Origin: Delftia tsuruhatensis
GTDB taxonomy: Bacteria; Pseudomonadota; Gammaproteobacteria; Burkholderiales; Burkholderiaceae_C
NCBI RefSeq assembly: GCF_903815225.1
Contig: NZ_LR813084.1
Location: 1,654,501 to 1,718,500 of the forward strand
Direction of reading: 5' to 3'
Length of the DNA stretch: 64,000 bases
Shown: positions 27,405 to 36,416 of the stretch, piece after piece
Layout: each line of letters opens with the position of its first letter
How positions within the stretch are numbered: position 1 is the stretch's first letter
The notes under the pieces: generated by a model
Told to the model about the DNA's origin: nothing
The model's database searches: none
What the model saw: the letters and a program-made list of their open reading frames with translations, nothing else
Made by a program: the position numbers and the translations under genes

Positions 27405-28421
27405 ATGACGTACAACCGCTGGTCCACGATACATATCGCACACCATCTGCGTGAGCAGTTCTGGTGCGATGCCACCTACGATGCCCAGATGCCATTGAGG
27501 CCGCTCATCGCCAGGCCCGAGCACTTCGAGGCCGTGCTGACCTCGCGCGGCGTCGATGCACTGGTGCTCAACCGCATCCAGACGGACATGGACCATGGCA
27601 TGGAGAGCCTGCATTCGGACACGGCGAGCACCGGTGCGCCCTGCCTGCTGGCCTTGCTGTACCTGAAGGGCCAGGCCCAGGTGTTCGTGCCGGCCGGCCC
27701 TGGCAGCACGGGGACCACACGGGACGGGCTGCGGGTGGCACCGGGCCAACTGGTCATGCTCGATGAGCAGCAGGGCTACAGGATCTGGCAGAAAGGGCCT
27801 GTGGAGCTGCTGGCGCTGGCGGTACCACTGGCCCTGATCGACACCGGTGGCCATGTGCCGCAGCATCTGCTCGCAAGCCCTGTCCCCGACTGTGCTTCGC
27901 TGCGACTGTTCATCCAGCAGATGCAGTTGCTCGACGCCTGGCCATCACAACTGCCGGAGGCAGAGGCCTGCATGCTGTCGGATCTCATCATCGGCACACT
28001 GAGGGCCGTGTTGCAGGCCGGCTCCGAGGCCATGCATGCCCAGCCCCGCGTGCCCATGCACATACTGCTCAGGCGGGTGCGCCAGCTGATCGCGCGCCAG
28101 TACCCGGATCCGGCGCTGGATCCACGGCGCATCGCCAAGCGGCTGGGCATTTCCGTGCGCACGCTGCAGTCCCAGCTGGCCCGCGAAGGTACCAGTCTCA
28201 GTGCCGAGCTCATGGCCTATCGGCTGGAGCGGGCGCATTCCCTGCTGCGTGGCGCGGGACCCGGGAAGCCGAGCATCAAGGAGGTCTCGCAGCGCTGCGG
28301 ATTCAGCTCGCCGGCCCATTTCTCCCGCCGCTTCAGCGAGCGCTTCGGCAGCACGCCCACAGGCTTGCTGCGAGGCCCGCAAGGCGCATCGTTGCCGGCG
28401 GCATACGCCCAGAGGGTCTAG
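27405..28421 (+). CDS. AraC-family transcriptional regulator
   Basis: A 338-residue AraC regulator with a C-terminal double helix-turn-helix: 'LDPRRIAKRLGISVRTLQSQ' and 'KEVSQRCGFSSPAHFSRRFS', ending 'FGSTPTGLLRG'. The N-terminal ~200 residues form a cupin-like AraC sensor resembling the AraC-binding-like domain of aromatic-amine regulators ('VAPGQLVMLDEQQGYRIW'). It is convergent with the ureohydrolase gene and overlaps its last bases, with 225 bp upstream to the cyclase gene. The target is not obvious: the divergent LysR gene at 31109 is a better candidate regulator for the ureohydrolase. ATG 27405 is the first in frame and fits family length. Confidence 0.88.
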   Translation: MTYNRWSTIHIAHHLREQFWCDATYDAQMPLRPLIARPEHFEAVLTSRGVDALVLNRIQTDMDHGMESLHSDTASTGAPCLLALLYLKGQAQVFVPAGPGSTGTTRDGLRVAPGQLVMLDEQQGYRIWQKGPVELLALAVPLALIDTGGHVPQHLLASPVPDCASLRLFIQQMQLLDAWPSQLPEAEACMLSDLIIGTLRAVLQAGSEAMHAQPRVPMHILLRRVRQLIARQYPDPALDPRRIAKRLGISVRTLQSQLAREGTSLSAELMAYRLERAHSLLRGAGPGKPSIKEVSQRCGFSSPAHFSRRFSERFGSTPTGLLRGPQGASLPAAYAQRV

Positions 28422-29473
28422 GCCCGCGCCTGCCGGTGCACGCAGATCAGGCTCAGGATCTCGAACATCATCTGGGCGCCCGCGTGGGCGGTGTTGGTGG
28501 TGGCGTCATAGGCGGGAGACACCTCGACAAGATCTCCGCCAACGACAGGCAGCCCTGCCAGGCCCCGCAGCATGGCCTGGGCCTCGCGTGCCGTCACACC
28601 GCCGATCTCCGGCGTGCCGGTGCCCGGAGCGAAGGCCGGGTCCAGGCAGTCGATGTCGAAGGAGACATAGACCGGGGCATCGCCCACCACTTGCCGCGCG
28701 CGGGCGATGACGCCGTCCACGCCCAGGCCGGCAATCTCCTCGGCGTGGATCACGGTCATGCCCGAGGCATGGGAGAACTCCCAGAGATAGCCGGCCGCGC
28801 CACGTATGCCTATCTGTATGGTCCGTGTGGGATCCAGCACCCCGTCGAGCACGGCCTGGCGGAAGGGGCCGCCATGGTGGAAGCGGCTGCCATCGAAGGG
28901 GCCGCCCGTGTCGCAGTGCGCATCGAAGTGCACCAGGGCCAGCGGCCGGTCGCGGCCCAACGCGCGCAGTATGGGCAGGGTGATGGAATGATCGCCGCCC
29001 GCGGCCAGGGGGATCACGCCCGCGGCCTTGATCTTGGTGAAAGCCGCCTCGATGTCCCTGTGGGACTGCTCCAGGCTGTAGCGGCTGGACAGGGGTACGT
29101 CGCCGATGTCGGCCACCCGCAGCTCGCGTGTGGGAGTGCACCGGAGCACATGGTTGTAGGGCCCCACGCGCTCGATGGCGCGCAGCGCGCGCGGACCGAA
29201 GCGACAGCCGCTGCGGTTGCTGATGCCCAGGTCCATGGGCACGCCGATCAGCGCGGCCTGGAGGTCGCCGAAGTCCGGGCGGCTCCAGTCGATCTGGCGC
29301 ATGGGTGCATCCAGCAGCGTGGGAACGCCCGCGTAGGGCGCGCTGCGCGTGCCGCTGGCATCGATGATGTTCGCGGCCACGGCACGGAAATGCGGATCGT
29401 GGATCACGGCTTCGTTGGCGCCGCCGAAGCGCGCGCGCAGCGTCTCCAGCCTGCCTGCGTCGAATGAGGTCAT
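28418..29473 (-). CDS. Ureohydrolase family protein (agmatinase / guanidinobutyrase / guanidinopropionase)
   Basis: A 351-residue binuclear manganese (or nickel) ureohydrolase that would release urea from a guanidino compound. The metal ligands are intact: 'AAGGDHS' (GGDH 159-162), 'HFDAHCDTGGPFDG' (DAHCD 184-188) and 'SFDIDCLDPAFAPGTGTPE' (DIDCLD 273-278). The N-terminal substrate loop reads 'DLGISNRSGCRFGPRALR'. The length and long N-terminus resemble Pseudomonas guanidinobutyrase/guanidinopropionase more than E. coli agmatinase (about 306). It follows an SSS-family symporter gene with ATGA overlap, so uptake and hydrolysis are coupled. The substrate is inference from context; guanidinobutyrate, guanidinopropionate or agmatine are all possible. 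Confidence 0.9.
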   Translation of the reverse strand: MTSFDAGRLETLRARFGGANEAVIHDPHFRAVAANIIDASGTRSAPYAGVPTLLDAPMRQIDWSRPDFGDLQAALIGVPMDLGISNRSGCRFGPRALRAIERVGPYNHVLRCTPTRELRVADIGDVPLSSRYSLEQSHRDIEAAFTKIKAAGVIPLAAGGDHSITLPILRALGRDRPLALVHFDAHCDTGGPFDGSRFHHGGPFRQAVLDGVLDPTRTIQIGIRGAAGYLWEFSHASGMTVIHAEEIAGLGVDGVIARARQVVGDAPVYVSFDIDCLDPAFAPGTGTPEIGGVTAREAQAMLRGLAGLPVVGGDLVEVSPAYDATTNTAHAGAQMMFEILSLICVHRQARA

Positions 29474-30873
29474 GGGGTCTCCGTTTCGGGGATGGTGCCG
29501 GACAGGCCACGCCGGGGGGCGCGCTGCGCCAGGCTGATGAGAAGAAAGCTGGCCGCGCTCGCGGCCAGGCTGGCATAGATGGGGGTGTTGGCCGCCAGCC
29601 CGTCCCTGAGCATGAAGGCGATGGCCGTTGCGCAGCCCAGCAACATGCTGGCGATGGCACCGGCCGTGGTGGCCCGGCGCCAGTAGATGGCACCGATCAG
29701 CGGCACCAGCATGCCGCCCACGAGCAGGTTGTAGGCCGTGGTCAGGGCATCGAGCACGTCGTCCACCACGAGGGCGATGCCCAGCACGGCGACGCCCACC
29801 AGCAGGGTCAGCAGGCGGTGCCAGCGCACGTCCGTCAGCGGGCGGCCGCGCCGCAGCAGGGGCACCAGGTCTTCGGCCAGCACGGTGGAGCCGGCGAGCA
29901 TGGCGGCGCTGGCCGTGGACATCATGGCCGCCAGCGCCGCGGCGATGACCAGTCCGCGGATGCCGTCGGGCAGGCTGGCCTGCACGATGGCGGCAAAGGC
30001 ATTGTTGGCGTTGTCCAGGTCCGGCAGCAGCACCCGCGCCGCCATGCCCACCAGGGCGCCCACCAATCCATAGGCCACGCAGTACAGGCCCGCCAGGCTG
30101 CCCGCCACTGCGGCCACCCGCTCGCTGCGCGCCGTGAACACGCGCTGCCAGACATCCTGGCCGATCATGATGCCGAAGAAGTAGATGACGAAGTAGGTGG
30201 CAATGGTGTCCCAGCCGATGTGCGTGACGTCGAAGCTGGAGGCCGGCAGCCGTGCCACCAGCTGGTCCCAGCCGCCGACCCGGTACAGGCAGATGGGCAG
30301 CAGGACCAGCATCAGGCCCACGGTCTTGATCACGAACTGCACGATGTCCGTCAGCGTCAGCGACCACATGCCGCCCACGGCCGAATAGACGACCACGATG
30401 CCGCCGCCCAGGGCGATCGATACCCACAGCGGCAGATCGAACATCACCTGCAACACGGTGCCGATGGCGATCACCGAGGTGGCGGCCAGCATCAGCGCGT
30501 AGGCCAGCATCACCAGGGCGCTGGCCTGCTGGGTGCGCGCGCTGTAGCGCCGTTGCAGCACCTGGGTCACGGTGAAGATGCGCAACCTCAAAAGCGGCCT
30601 GGCCAGGAACAGGTTCAGCACCAGCAGACCCGCCCCCAGCGCCGCGCACAACCACAGCCCCGAGATGCCGTACACATAGCCCAGGCGCACCGTGCCCACC
30701 GTGCTGGCCCCGCCGATCACGGTGGCGGCCATGGTGCCCATGTACAGCCCGGGCCCCAGGTCGCGGCCCGCGACGAGGAAATCCTCCTGCGTCCTGGCAC
30801 GGCGCATGCCGTACCAGCCCAGCAACAGCATGGCTGCCGCATAGATCAGCACCACCGAGATGTCGAGGATCAT
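29470..30873 (-). CDS. Sodium:solute symporter (SSS family)
   Basis: A 467-residue inner-membrane cotransporter of the SSS family with about 13 hydrophobic helices. The N-terminus 'MILDISVVLIYAAAMLLLGW' and 'DFLVAGRDLGPGLYMGTMAA' are typical of TM1 and the sodium-binding TM2 region; 'VYSAVGGMWSLTLTDIVQF' matches the family signature. ATG 30873 is chosen at the family N-terminus; the frame runs upstream to 31020 through unrelated residues. It is the first gene of an operon with the ureohydrolase (overlap ATGA at 29470-29473), as in Pseudomonas gbu/gpu loci that pair a symporter with a guanidino-acid hydrolase. Likely substrate is a guanidino acid. Confidence 0.9.
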   Translation of the reverse strand: MILDISVVLIYAAAMLLLGWYGMRRARTQEDFLVAGRDLGPGLYMGTMAATVIGGASTVGTVRLGYVYGISGLWLCAALGAGLLVLNLFLARPLLRLRIFTVTQVLQRRYSARTQQASALVMLAYALMLAATSVIAIGTVLQVMFDLPLWVSIALGGGIVVVYSAVGGMWSLTLTDIVQFVIKTVGLMLVLLPICLYRVGGWDQLVARLPASSFDVTHIGWDTIATYFVIYFFGIMIGQDVWQRVFTARSERVAAVAGSLAGLYCVAYGLVGALVGMAARVLLPDLDNANNAFAAIVQASLPDGIRGLVIAAALAAMMSTASAAMLAGSTVLAEDLVPLLRRGRPLTDVRWHRLLTLLVGVAVLGIALVVDDVLDALTTAYNLLVGGMLVPLIGAIYWRRATTAGAIASMLLGCATAIAFMLRDGLAANTPIYASLAASAASFLLISLAQRAPRRGLSGTIPETETP

Positions 30874-31068
30874 GGTCTGTCTCCCTGTGTTCTTTGCCGG
30901 GCCGCGCTTGCTGGCGCCACCCGAATCAGCGGTATTCATTGAAGTGAATGCAGTGGATGGAGACCGTTCGCGCCGCCATCCGGCCACGTGCACCGCTGGG
31001 TCCAGGGGTGCAACTCCCATGAATGCTAGGCAGATGGCCTGATTGCATCCATTTCAAGTTCCATCTAC

Positions 31069-31092
31069 AAACATCGATTCATATCGATGTTT
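31069..31092. promoter_or_regulatory. Perfect palindromic operator between symporter and LysR genes
   Basis: AAACATCGAT (31069-31078), TCAT, ATCGATGTTT (31083-31092): a perfect 10+10 bp inverted repeat with a 4-bp spacer, 17 bp upstream of the LysR ATG at 31109 and about 200 bp from the symporter start. Its location suggests LysR autoregulation and activation of the divergent operon. The tight spacer is shorter than the typical T-N11-A box but contains ATC-N10-GAT. Confidence 0.7.
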
Positions 31093-31108
31093 ATTGAGTG
31101 GAAACCCC

Positions 31109-32002
31109 ATGCTTCACACCGTTTCCGATCTGGATCTGCGGCTGCTGCGCGTCTTTCTGGCCATCGTCGATGCCGGTGGGGTATCGGCTGCCCAGGCGGC
31201 ACTGGGCGTGGGACAGTCCACCCTCAGCAGCCAGCTCGCCACGCTGGAGACCCGCCTGGGCTTCGGCCTGTGCGAGCGCGGGCGCGGCGGCTTTCGCCTG
31301 ACGGCCAAGGGCCGGCGCTTTGCCGACATGGCCAGGGCGGCCCTGCTGGGGCTGGAGGGCTTCAGCGCCCAGGCGCGCAACATGCACCGCCAGCTGGTGG
31401 GCAGCCTGGCCATCGGCCTGATCGGCAATGCACCCATGGAGTACCACACGCTGATGGGCCGGGCCATCGAGCGATTTCGCCGGCGCGACGAGGCCGTGCG
31501 CCTGTCTCTGCTGGTGCGCGGGCCGCGCGAACTCGAGGAGATGCTGCTGCGCGACGAACTCCAGGTGGCGGTGGGCTATTTCCTGCACCGCTCGCCCATG
31601 CTGGAGTACACGGTGCTGTTTCGAGAGCGGCAGGTGGCCTATTGCAGCGCGGCCCATCCGTTCGCCGCGCGCGCGGGCCGCATCGGTGTGCAGGAGGCCG
31701 CCGAGGCCGACTGGACCTGGCGCACCTATCCGCTGCCACAGGCGCCACTGACGGGGCGCCCGCGCCATGTCACCTCGGAGGCCGACAACATGGAGGCCGC
31801 CGCCATCCTCATCCTGTCAGGCGCCCACCTGGGCTATCTGCCCGAGCACCATGCGGCGCCCTATGTGGCCGCCGGCCTGCTCCATGCGCTGGATGCGTCC
31901 ACCTTCAGCTATGACGTGGACATCACCATGGTGGCGAGAAAGCACACACGGCTGGACGAGATCACCGCCGCTTTCGTGGACGACATGCGTGCCGTGCTGT
32001 AG
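31109..32002 (+). CDS. LysR-family regulator of the symporter/ureohydrolase operon
   Basis: A 297-residue LysR regulator. The helix-turn-helix lies in 'DAGGVSAAQAALGVGQSTLS' and 'SQLATLETRLGFGLCERGRG', and the effector domain begins near 'RQLVGSLAIGLIGNAPMEYH'. ATG 31109 is preferred; the frame continues upstream to 31043 across the palindrome. It is divergent from the SSS symporter and ureohydrolase genes, the arrangement known for the LysR regulators of guanidinobutyrate and guanidinopropionate catabolism in Pseudomonas, which supports a matching role. It is convergent with the AEC permease gene downstream, 14 bp apart. Confidence 0.9.
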   Translation: MLHTVSDLDLRLLRVFLAIVDAGGVSAAQAALGVGQSTLSSQLATLETRLGFGLCERGRGGFRLTAKGRRFADMARAALLGLEGFSAQARNMHRQLVGSLAIGLIGNAPMEYHTLMGRAIERFRRRDEAVRLSLLVRGPRELEEMLLRDELQVAVGYFLHRSPMLEYTVLFRERQVAYCSAAHPFAARAGRIGVQEAAEADWTWRTYPLPQAPLTGRPRHVTSEADNMEAAAILILSGAHLGYLPEHHAAPYVAAGLLHALDASTFSYDVDITMVARKHTRLDEITAAFVDDMRAVL

Positions 32003-32015
32003 GGGCCCTGGTGCA

Positions 32016-32945
32016 TCACGATGACAGCAGACTCAGTGCAAAGGGCAGGCTCGCCACGCCCAGCAGCGTGGACAGCGTGACCAGGCCCGCCACGTACGAG
32101 CCGTTGTAGCCCATGCGCGCGGCCAGCACGTAGCACGACGATGCCGTGGGCAGGGCCGAGAAGGCCATGAGGATCAGCGCCTGGGCGCCTGTCAGGCCGA
32201 AGGCGCGGACCATGGCGTAGGCGATCAGTGGCTGTACCAGGTGCCGCACGGCCAGCAGGGCCACGGCCAGCCGCTTGCCCGCGGCCAGCGCACCGAACTG
32301 CATCCCGGCGCCGGCCGACATCAGGCCCAGCGCGATGGAGGCCGCGCCGATGCGCGAGACCGATGGCTCGATCAGCGCCGGCAGCTTCAGTCCCAGCGCG
32401 CTGAATACCAGGCCCGACAGCGTGGCCACGATCAGCGGGTTGCGTACCAGCTGGCCCAGGAAATGCTGGTTGCTGCCACGCGCCATGGGCCAGACGGCCG
32501 CGATGTTGCACAGTGGAACGCTCACGCCGATCAACACCGAGATGAACAGCAGGCCCTCGGGTCCCGCCAGGCGGCTGGCCAGGGCCAGGCCGATGAAGGA
32601 GTTGAAGCGAAAGGCCACCTGCACGGCGCCCGCATGTTCGCGTGCATCGATGCGCCCGCGCAGGCCGGGCCACCAGGGCAGGCTGTAGGCCAGGGCGATG
32701 CCGACCAGGGCCGCGCTCACGCCCGCCGCCAGCAGGTGGGAGGTGGCACCCCAGTCCACCGGGCTCTTGACGATGGAGTGGAACAGCAACACCGGGAACA
32801 AAAGGTAGTACACCAGGGCTTCCACCGCCTGCCAGACCGTGCGGTTGAGCTGTGTGAAACGGCACAGCACATAGCCGAGCACGATGAGGGAGAAGTCGGG
32901 AAAGAGCAGCTGGGCGTAGTTCACGGTGGCAAAGCATAAGCGCAT
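32016..32945 (-). CDS. AEC-family transporter (auxin efflux carrier type)
   Basis: A 309-residue inner-membrane permease with about ten hydrophobic helices in two repeats. Visible features are 'LLFPDFSLIVLGYVLCRF' at the N-terminus, 'VAFRFNSFIGLALASRLAGP' in the first half, and 'SAGAGMQFGALA' and 'FSALPTASSCYVLAARMGYN' near the end, typical of bacterial AEC proteins, which move malate, malonate or other organic acids. ATG 32945 is used; a GTG at 32924 ('NYAQLLFPDF' after the start) is at least as likely, as many homologues begin there. A Bug receptor gene is divergent 304 bp away. The substrate is unknown. Confidence 0.88.
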   Translation of the reverse strand: MRLCFATVNYAQLLFPDFSLIVLGYVLCRFTQLNRTVWQAVEALVYYLLFPVLLFHSIVKSPVDWGATSHLLAAGVSAALVGIALAYSLPWWPGLRGRIDAREHAGAVQVAFRFNSFIGLALASRLAGPEGLLFISVLIGVSVPLCNIAAVWPMARGSNQHFLGQLVRNPLIVATLSGLVFSALGLKLPALIEPSVSRIGAASIALGLMSAGAGMQFGALAAGKRLAVALLAVRHLVQPLIAYAMVRAFGLTGAQALILMAFSALPTASSCYVLAARMGYNGSYVAGLVTLSTLLGVASLPFALSLLSS

Positions 32946-33249
32946 ACCCTCGATCGCCCGGTTCGTCAGGCGAGTGGACGGGATGGAATAGGGGTAAACA
33001 CTGGGAAATCAGCGCTGCGACAAAGTGTGTCGCGCAGGTACCGGGCCTTAGCATCGCTGGGTCCACACAGCCGATGCGACAGCGCAGGTCCTGATGACCG
33101 TCAAGCGCGCCGAGGGCATAAAGCCCCACCATGGCTGTTCCGTGGCGGTGCCTGCGCTTGCGATTGCGCAGGCCATCCGTCCGCAGGCGTCGCCTTGCGG
33201 ATGTCCATGAAACCTTTTTCCCGACACGACCCCCAAAAGGAGATCTTGT
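32946..33249. other. Divergent intergenic region between AEC permease and Bug receptor
   Basis: No credible gene is seen in these 304 bases. A short inverted repeat GCGACA-AAGTG-TGTCGC lies at 33017-33033. The ribosome site AAAAGGAG stands 7 bases before the Bug ATG (33236-33243). The promoters of both genes must lie here, but I cannot assign hexamers. Confidence 0.5.
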
Positions 33250-34212
33250 ATGAATCGTCGCAGCTGGATGGGCCTGACCCTGGTCCTCGCAAGCACTGGT
33301 GCCCTGGCGCAGGCCTATCCCACCAAGCCGATCAAGCTGGTGGTGCCCTTCGCCCCCGGTGGCACGACCGACATCATCGCCCGCGTGATCGCCGAACCCC
33401 TGACCAAGGAACTGGGCCAGCCCGTGGTGGTGGACAACCGCGGCGGTGGCGGCGGCGTCATCGGCGCCATGGAAACCGCGCGCTCGCAGCCCGATGGCTA
33501 CAGCCTGGGCATCGCCACGGTCTCGACCACGGCGACCAACCCCGCCATCAATCCCAAGATCTCGTACAACACGCTGACCGACTTCACGCCCATCATCAAC
33601 GTGGCGGCCACGCCCAACGTGATCGCGGTGAATCCCAAGTTCCCCGCCAAGGACTACAAGAGCTTCGAGGCCGAGCTCAAGAAATCCCAGGGCAAGTACT
33701 CCTATGCCTCGTCCGGCACGGGCGGCATCCAGCACATGCTGATGGAGCTGTACAAGAGCCTGACGAACACCTTCGTGACCCATATCCCCTACCGCGGCGC
33801 GGGCCCGGCCCTGAACGACGTGGTCGCGGGCCAGGTGCCCATGGTGCTGGACAACCTGCCCTCGGCCCTGCCCTTCATCAAGGACAACCGCCTGGTGCCC
33901 ATCGTGGTGGCCGCTCCCCAGCGCCTGGCCGTGCTGCCCAATGTGCCCACCTTCAAGGAGGTGGGCCTGGAGCCTGTGAACCGCATGGCCTACTACGGCA
34001 TCCTGGGCCCCAAGAACATGCCCAAGGATGTCGTGGACAAGCTCAACGCCGCCGTGCGCAAGGTGCTGCAGGATCCGGCCGTGCGCAAGCGCATCGAGGA
34101 CACGGGCTCCCTGGTCGTGGGCAACTCGCCTGAGGAATTCGCCAAGCAGATCAAGGACGAATACGAGACCTACAAGAAGGTGGTGGCTCAGCAGAAATTG
34201 ACGCTGGAGTAA
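33250..34212 (+). CDS. Bug-family tripartite tricarboxylate transporter substrate-binding protein
   Basis: A 320-residue periplasmic receptor. The signal peptide runs to 'ASTGALAQA' (about residue 21), and the mature start is '[20 protein letters not shown]', followed by '[20 protein letters not shown]' and '[20 protein letters not shown]', the classic Bug ligand-loop regions. A strong AAGGAG ribosome site supports ATG 33250. It is an orphan receptor: the nearest transporter is the divergent AEC permease, which is not a TctAB partner. A terminator follows. The ligand is unknown; acidic or aromatic small molecules are usual. Confidence 0.94.
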   Translation: MNRRSWMGLTLVLASTGALAQAYPTKPIKLVVPFAPGGTTDIIARVIAEPLTKELGQPVVVDNRGGGGGVIGAMETARSQPDGYSLGIATVSTTATNPAINPKISYNTLTDFTPIINVAATPNVIAVNPKFPAKDYKSFEAELKKSQGKYSYASSGTGGIQHMLMELYKSLTNTFVTHIPYRGAGPALNDVVAGQVPMVLDNLPSALPFIKDNRLVPIVVAAPQRLAVLPNVPTFKEVGLEPVNRMAYYGILGPKNMPKDVVDKLNAAVRKVLQDPAVRKRIEDTGSLVVGNSPEEFAKQIKDEYETYKKVVAQQKLTLE

Positions 34213-34237
34213 GTACCGCTTCGAGTGGCCGGCTCAG

Positions 34238-34269
34238 AACCCGAGGTGCTTGCGGACCTCGGGTTTTTT
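34238..34269 (+). terminator. Rho-independent terminator of the Bug receptor gene
   Basis: AACCCGAGGT (34238-34247) pairs perfectly with ACCTCGGGTT (34256-34265) across an 8-nt loop and is followed by a six-base T-run. It lies 25 bp beyond the stop and just upstream of xerD. Confidence 0.92.
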
Positions 34270-34287
34270 CGTTGTAGGCTTGGCGGG

Positions 34288-35259
34288 ATGTCCCCAGTGC
34301 CTGCAGTTTCCACCGTGTCCCAAACCATTGCCGAAGCCGATCCTGCGTCCTGGCCGGCGCTGCTGCCGGCCAGCCTGGATGCGCTGGATCTGTTCATGGA
34401 TGCGCTGCTGCTGGAGGACGGGCTGTCGCGCAATACGCTGGCAGCCTATCGCCGTGATATGACGGCCTGGGGGCGGTGGCTGGCGCACCAGCAGCCACCG
34501 ATGGCGCTGGATGAGGCGGGCGAGGTGGAGTTGCAGGGGTATTTCGCGGTGCGGGTGGACCAGACCAAGGCCAGTTCGTCGAACCGGCGGTTGACGGTGC
34601 TGCGCCGCTACTACCACTGGGCGCTGCGCGAGCAGCGCATCGCGGCCGATCCCACGGTGCGCATGCTGGCGGCCCGGCAGCCTGCGCGCGTGCCGCACAC
34701 CTTGACCCAGGACCAGGTCGAGGCCTTGCTCAAGGCTCCCGACATCGATACGCCGCTGGGGCTGCGCGACCGCGCGATGCTGGAGCTGATGTATGCCAGC
34801 GGCCTGCGCGTGAGCGAGCTGGTCGGTCTGCCGCTGCACGGCATCGATCTGCGCGCGGGCGTGCTGCGCGTGACCGGCAAAGGGCAAAAGGAGAGGCTGG
34901 TGCCCTTCGGCCAGGAGGCGCAATGGTGGCTGGAGCGCTACCTGGCCACCGCGCGCTCTGCCATCCTGGGTGGCCAGCGCAGCGATGCGGTCTTCGTCAC
35001 GCAGCGCGGGGCGGCGATGAGCCGCGTGATGTTCTGGGTCATCGTCAAGCGCTGCGCACAGATCGCGGGCGTCACGGCGCCGCTGTCGCCGCACACGTTG
35101 CGCCACGCCTTCGCCACCCATCTGCTCAACCATGGCGCGGACCTGCGCGTGGTGCAGATGCTGCTGGGCCATGCGGACATCTCCACGACCACCATCTATA
35201 CCCATGTGGCGCGCGAGCGGCTCAAGGCATTGCACGCTTTGCATCATCCCCGTGGTTGA
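34288..35259 (+). CDS. xerD: Site-specific tyrosine recombinase XerD
   Basis: A 323-residue tyrosine recombinase that with XerC resolves chromosome dimers at dif. The SAM-like N-terminal domain (about 30-125) includes 'LLLEDGLSRNTLAAYRRDM'. All catalytic residues are present: R174 in 'YASGLRVSEL', K198 in 'TGKGQKERLV', H269/R272 in 'PHTLRHAFATH', H295 in 'LLGHADISTT' and Y304 in 'TIYTHV'. The N-terminus is about 20 residues longer than E. coli XerD (298). ATG 34288 lies 18 bases past the terminator of the upstream gene. XerD rather than XerC is judged from the general motif pattern and is likely but not certain. Confidence 0.92.
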   Translation: MSPVPAVSTVSQTIAEADPASWPALLPASLDALDLFMDALLLEDGLSRNTLAAYRRDMTAWGRWLAHQQPPMALDEAGEVELQGYFAVRVDQTKASSSNRRLTVLRRYYHWALREQRIAADPTVRMLAARQPARVPHTLTQDQVEALLKAPDIDTPLGLRDRAMLELMYASGLRVSELVGLPLHGIDLRAGVLRVTGKGQKERLVPFGQEAQWWLERYLATARSAILGGQRSDAVFVTQRGAAMSRVMFWVIVKRCAQIAGVTAPLSPHTLRHAFATHLLNHGADLRVVQMLLGHADISTTTIYTHVARERLKALHALHHPRG

Positions 35260-35390
35260 TTTGATTGGATGATTTCGACGGATTGATTTTTCAGCGCATT
35301 GAGTTCGTCGAAGTGGCGAACCCCGCCTTGGGGATTTGCGCTTTGTAGAACAATCGCCGCCGTGTTCGATGTGTTTCTGCGGAGTTTGTG

Positions 35391-36389
35391 ATGACCGATT
35401 TCCTGCGCCGGCATGTGCTGGTGACCTCCATGCTGGCCGCGTCCCTGGCCGCTGCTGCCTTGCCGCTGTCGGCGGCGGCTGCCGATGCCGCCTGGCCCGC
35501 CCGGCCGATCCGCGTGGTGGTTTCCTATCCGGCCGGTGGCGTCAGCGATGTGGTGGCGCGCGCCCTGGGCGAGAAGCTCGCTGCCCGCCTGGGCCAGCCC
35601 GTGGTGGTGGACAACAAGGCGGGTGCCGGTGGCGCCATCGGCCTGGACCTGGTGGCCAAGGCCGCGCCCGATGGCTATACGCTGGGCTTTTCCTCGATCA
35701 GCCCGCTGACGCTGAGCCCGCACCTGGGCAAGCCCCTGTTCGATCCGCAGCGCGATCTTGCGCCCGTGAGCAGCGTGATGTATTCGCCCGTGCTGCTGCT
35801 GGGTACGGCGCGTTCCACGGCGCCGGACTTCAAGGCCCTGGTCGCCCAGGCCAAGGCCCATCCCGGCGAGGTGCGCTGGGCCACGGCCGGGCTGGCATCG
35901 CTGGGCCACATCATGCTGGAGCAGATCATGCATGCCTCGCAGGCGAAGATCACGCACATTCCCTACAAGGGCGGCGGCCAGCAGCTCAACGACGGCCTGA
36001 GCGCACAGTTCGAAATCCTTTCCACCAATGCCGGCCCGGCCGTCCTTCAGCACATCAAGGCCGGCAAGTTCAAGGCCCTGGCCGTGGGCGCTCCCAGGCG
36101 CCTGGATTCGCTGCCCGGCGTGCCCACGCTGGCCGAACTGGGCTACAAGAGCGCCAACATGACTTCGGTGTTCGGCATCTTCGCGCCCGCCGGCACGCCC
36201 GCGCCCGTGCTCCAGAGGCTCAATGCCGAGATCAACCAGGTGCTGTCCCAGCCCGACATGCGCGCCAAGCTGGAGGCCACCGATAACGTGGCCATGGGGG
36301 GCAAGGCCGAGGACTTCGCCCGCCAGATCGAGGCCGAGTCCCAGGCCAATGCGCGCATCATCCAGGCGGCGGGCATCCAGCTGAACTGA
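35391..36389 (+). CDS. Bug-family tripartite tricarboxylate transporter substrate-binding protein
   Basis: A 332-residue periplasmic receptor. The signal peptide reads 'MLAASLAAAALPLSAAAA' (about 14-31), then 'RPIRVVVSYPAGGVSDVVAR' and 'QPVVVDNKAGAGGAIGLDLV'. The start is taken at ATG 35391; a GTG one codon upstream is the alternative. This is the third Bug receptor in the window and again has no TctA/TctB genes nearby. The three paralogues differ well beyond their shared loops, so ligands probably differ too. A strong hairpin terminator lies 28 bp past the stop. Confidence 0.93.
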   Translation: MTDFLRRHVLVTSMLAASLAAAALPLSAAAADAAWPARPIRVVVSYPAGGVSDVVARALGEKLAARLGQPVVVDNKAGAGGAIGLDLVAKAAPDGYTLGFSSISPLTLSPHLGKPLFDPQRDLAPVSSVMYSPVLLLGTARSTAPDFKALVAQAKAHPGEVRWATAGLASLGHIMLEQIMHASQAKITHIPYKGGGQQLNDGLSAQFEILSTNAGPAVLQHIKAGKFKALAVGAPRRLDSLPGVPTLAELGYKSANMTSVFGIFAPAGTPAPVLQRLNAEINQVLSQPDMRAKLEATDNVAMGGKAEDFARQIEAESQANARIIQAAGIQLN

Positions 36390-36416
36390 TCGCGCCCAGG
36401 ACATGCCGCGCAAGTG

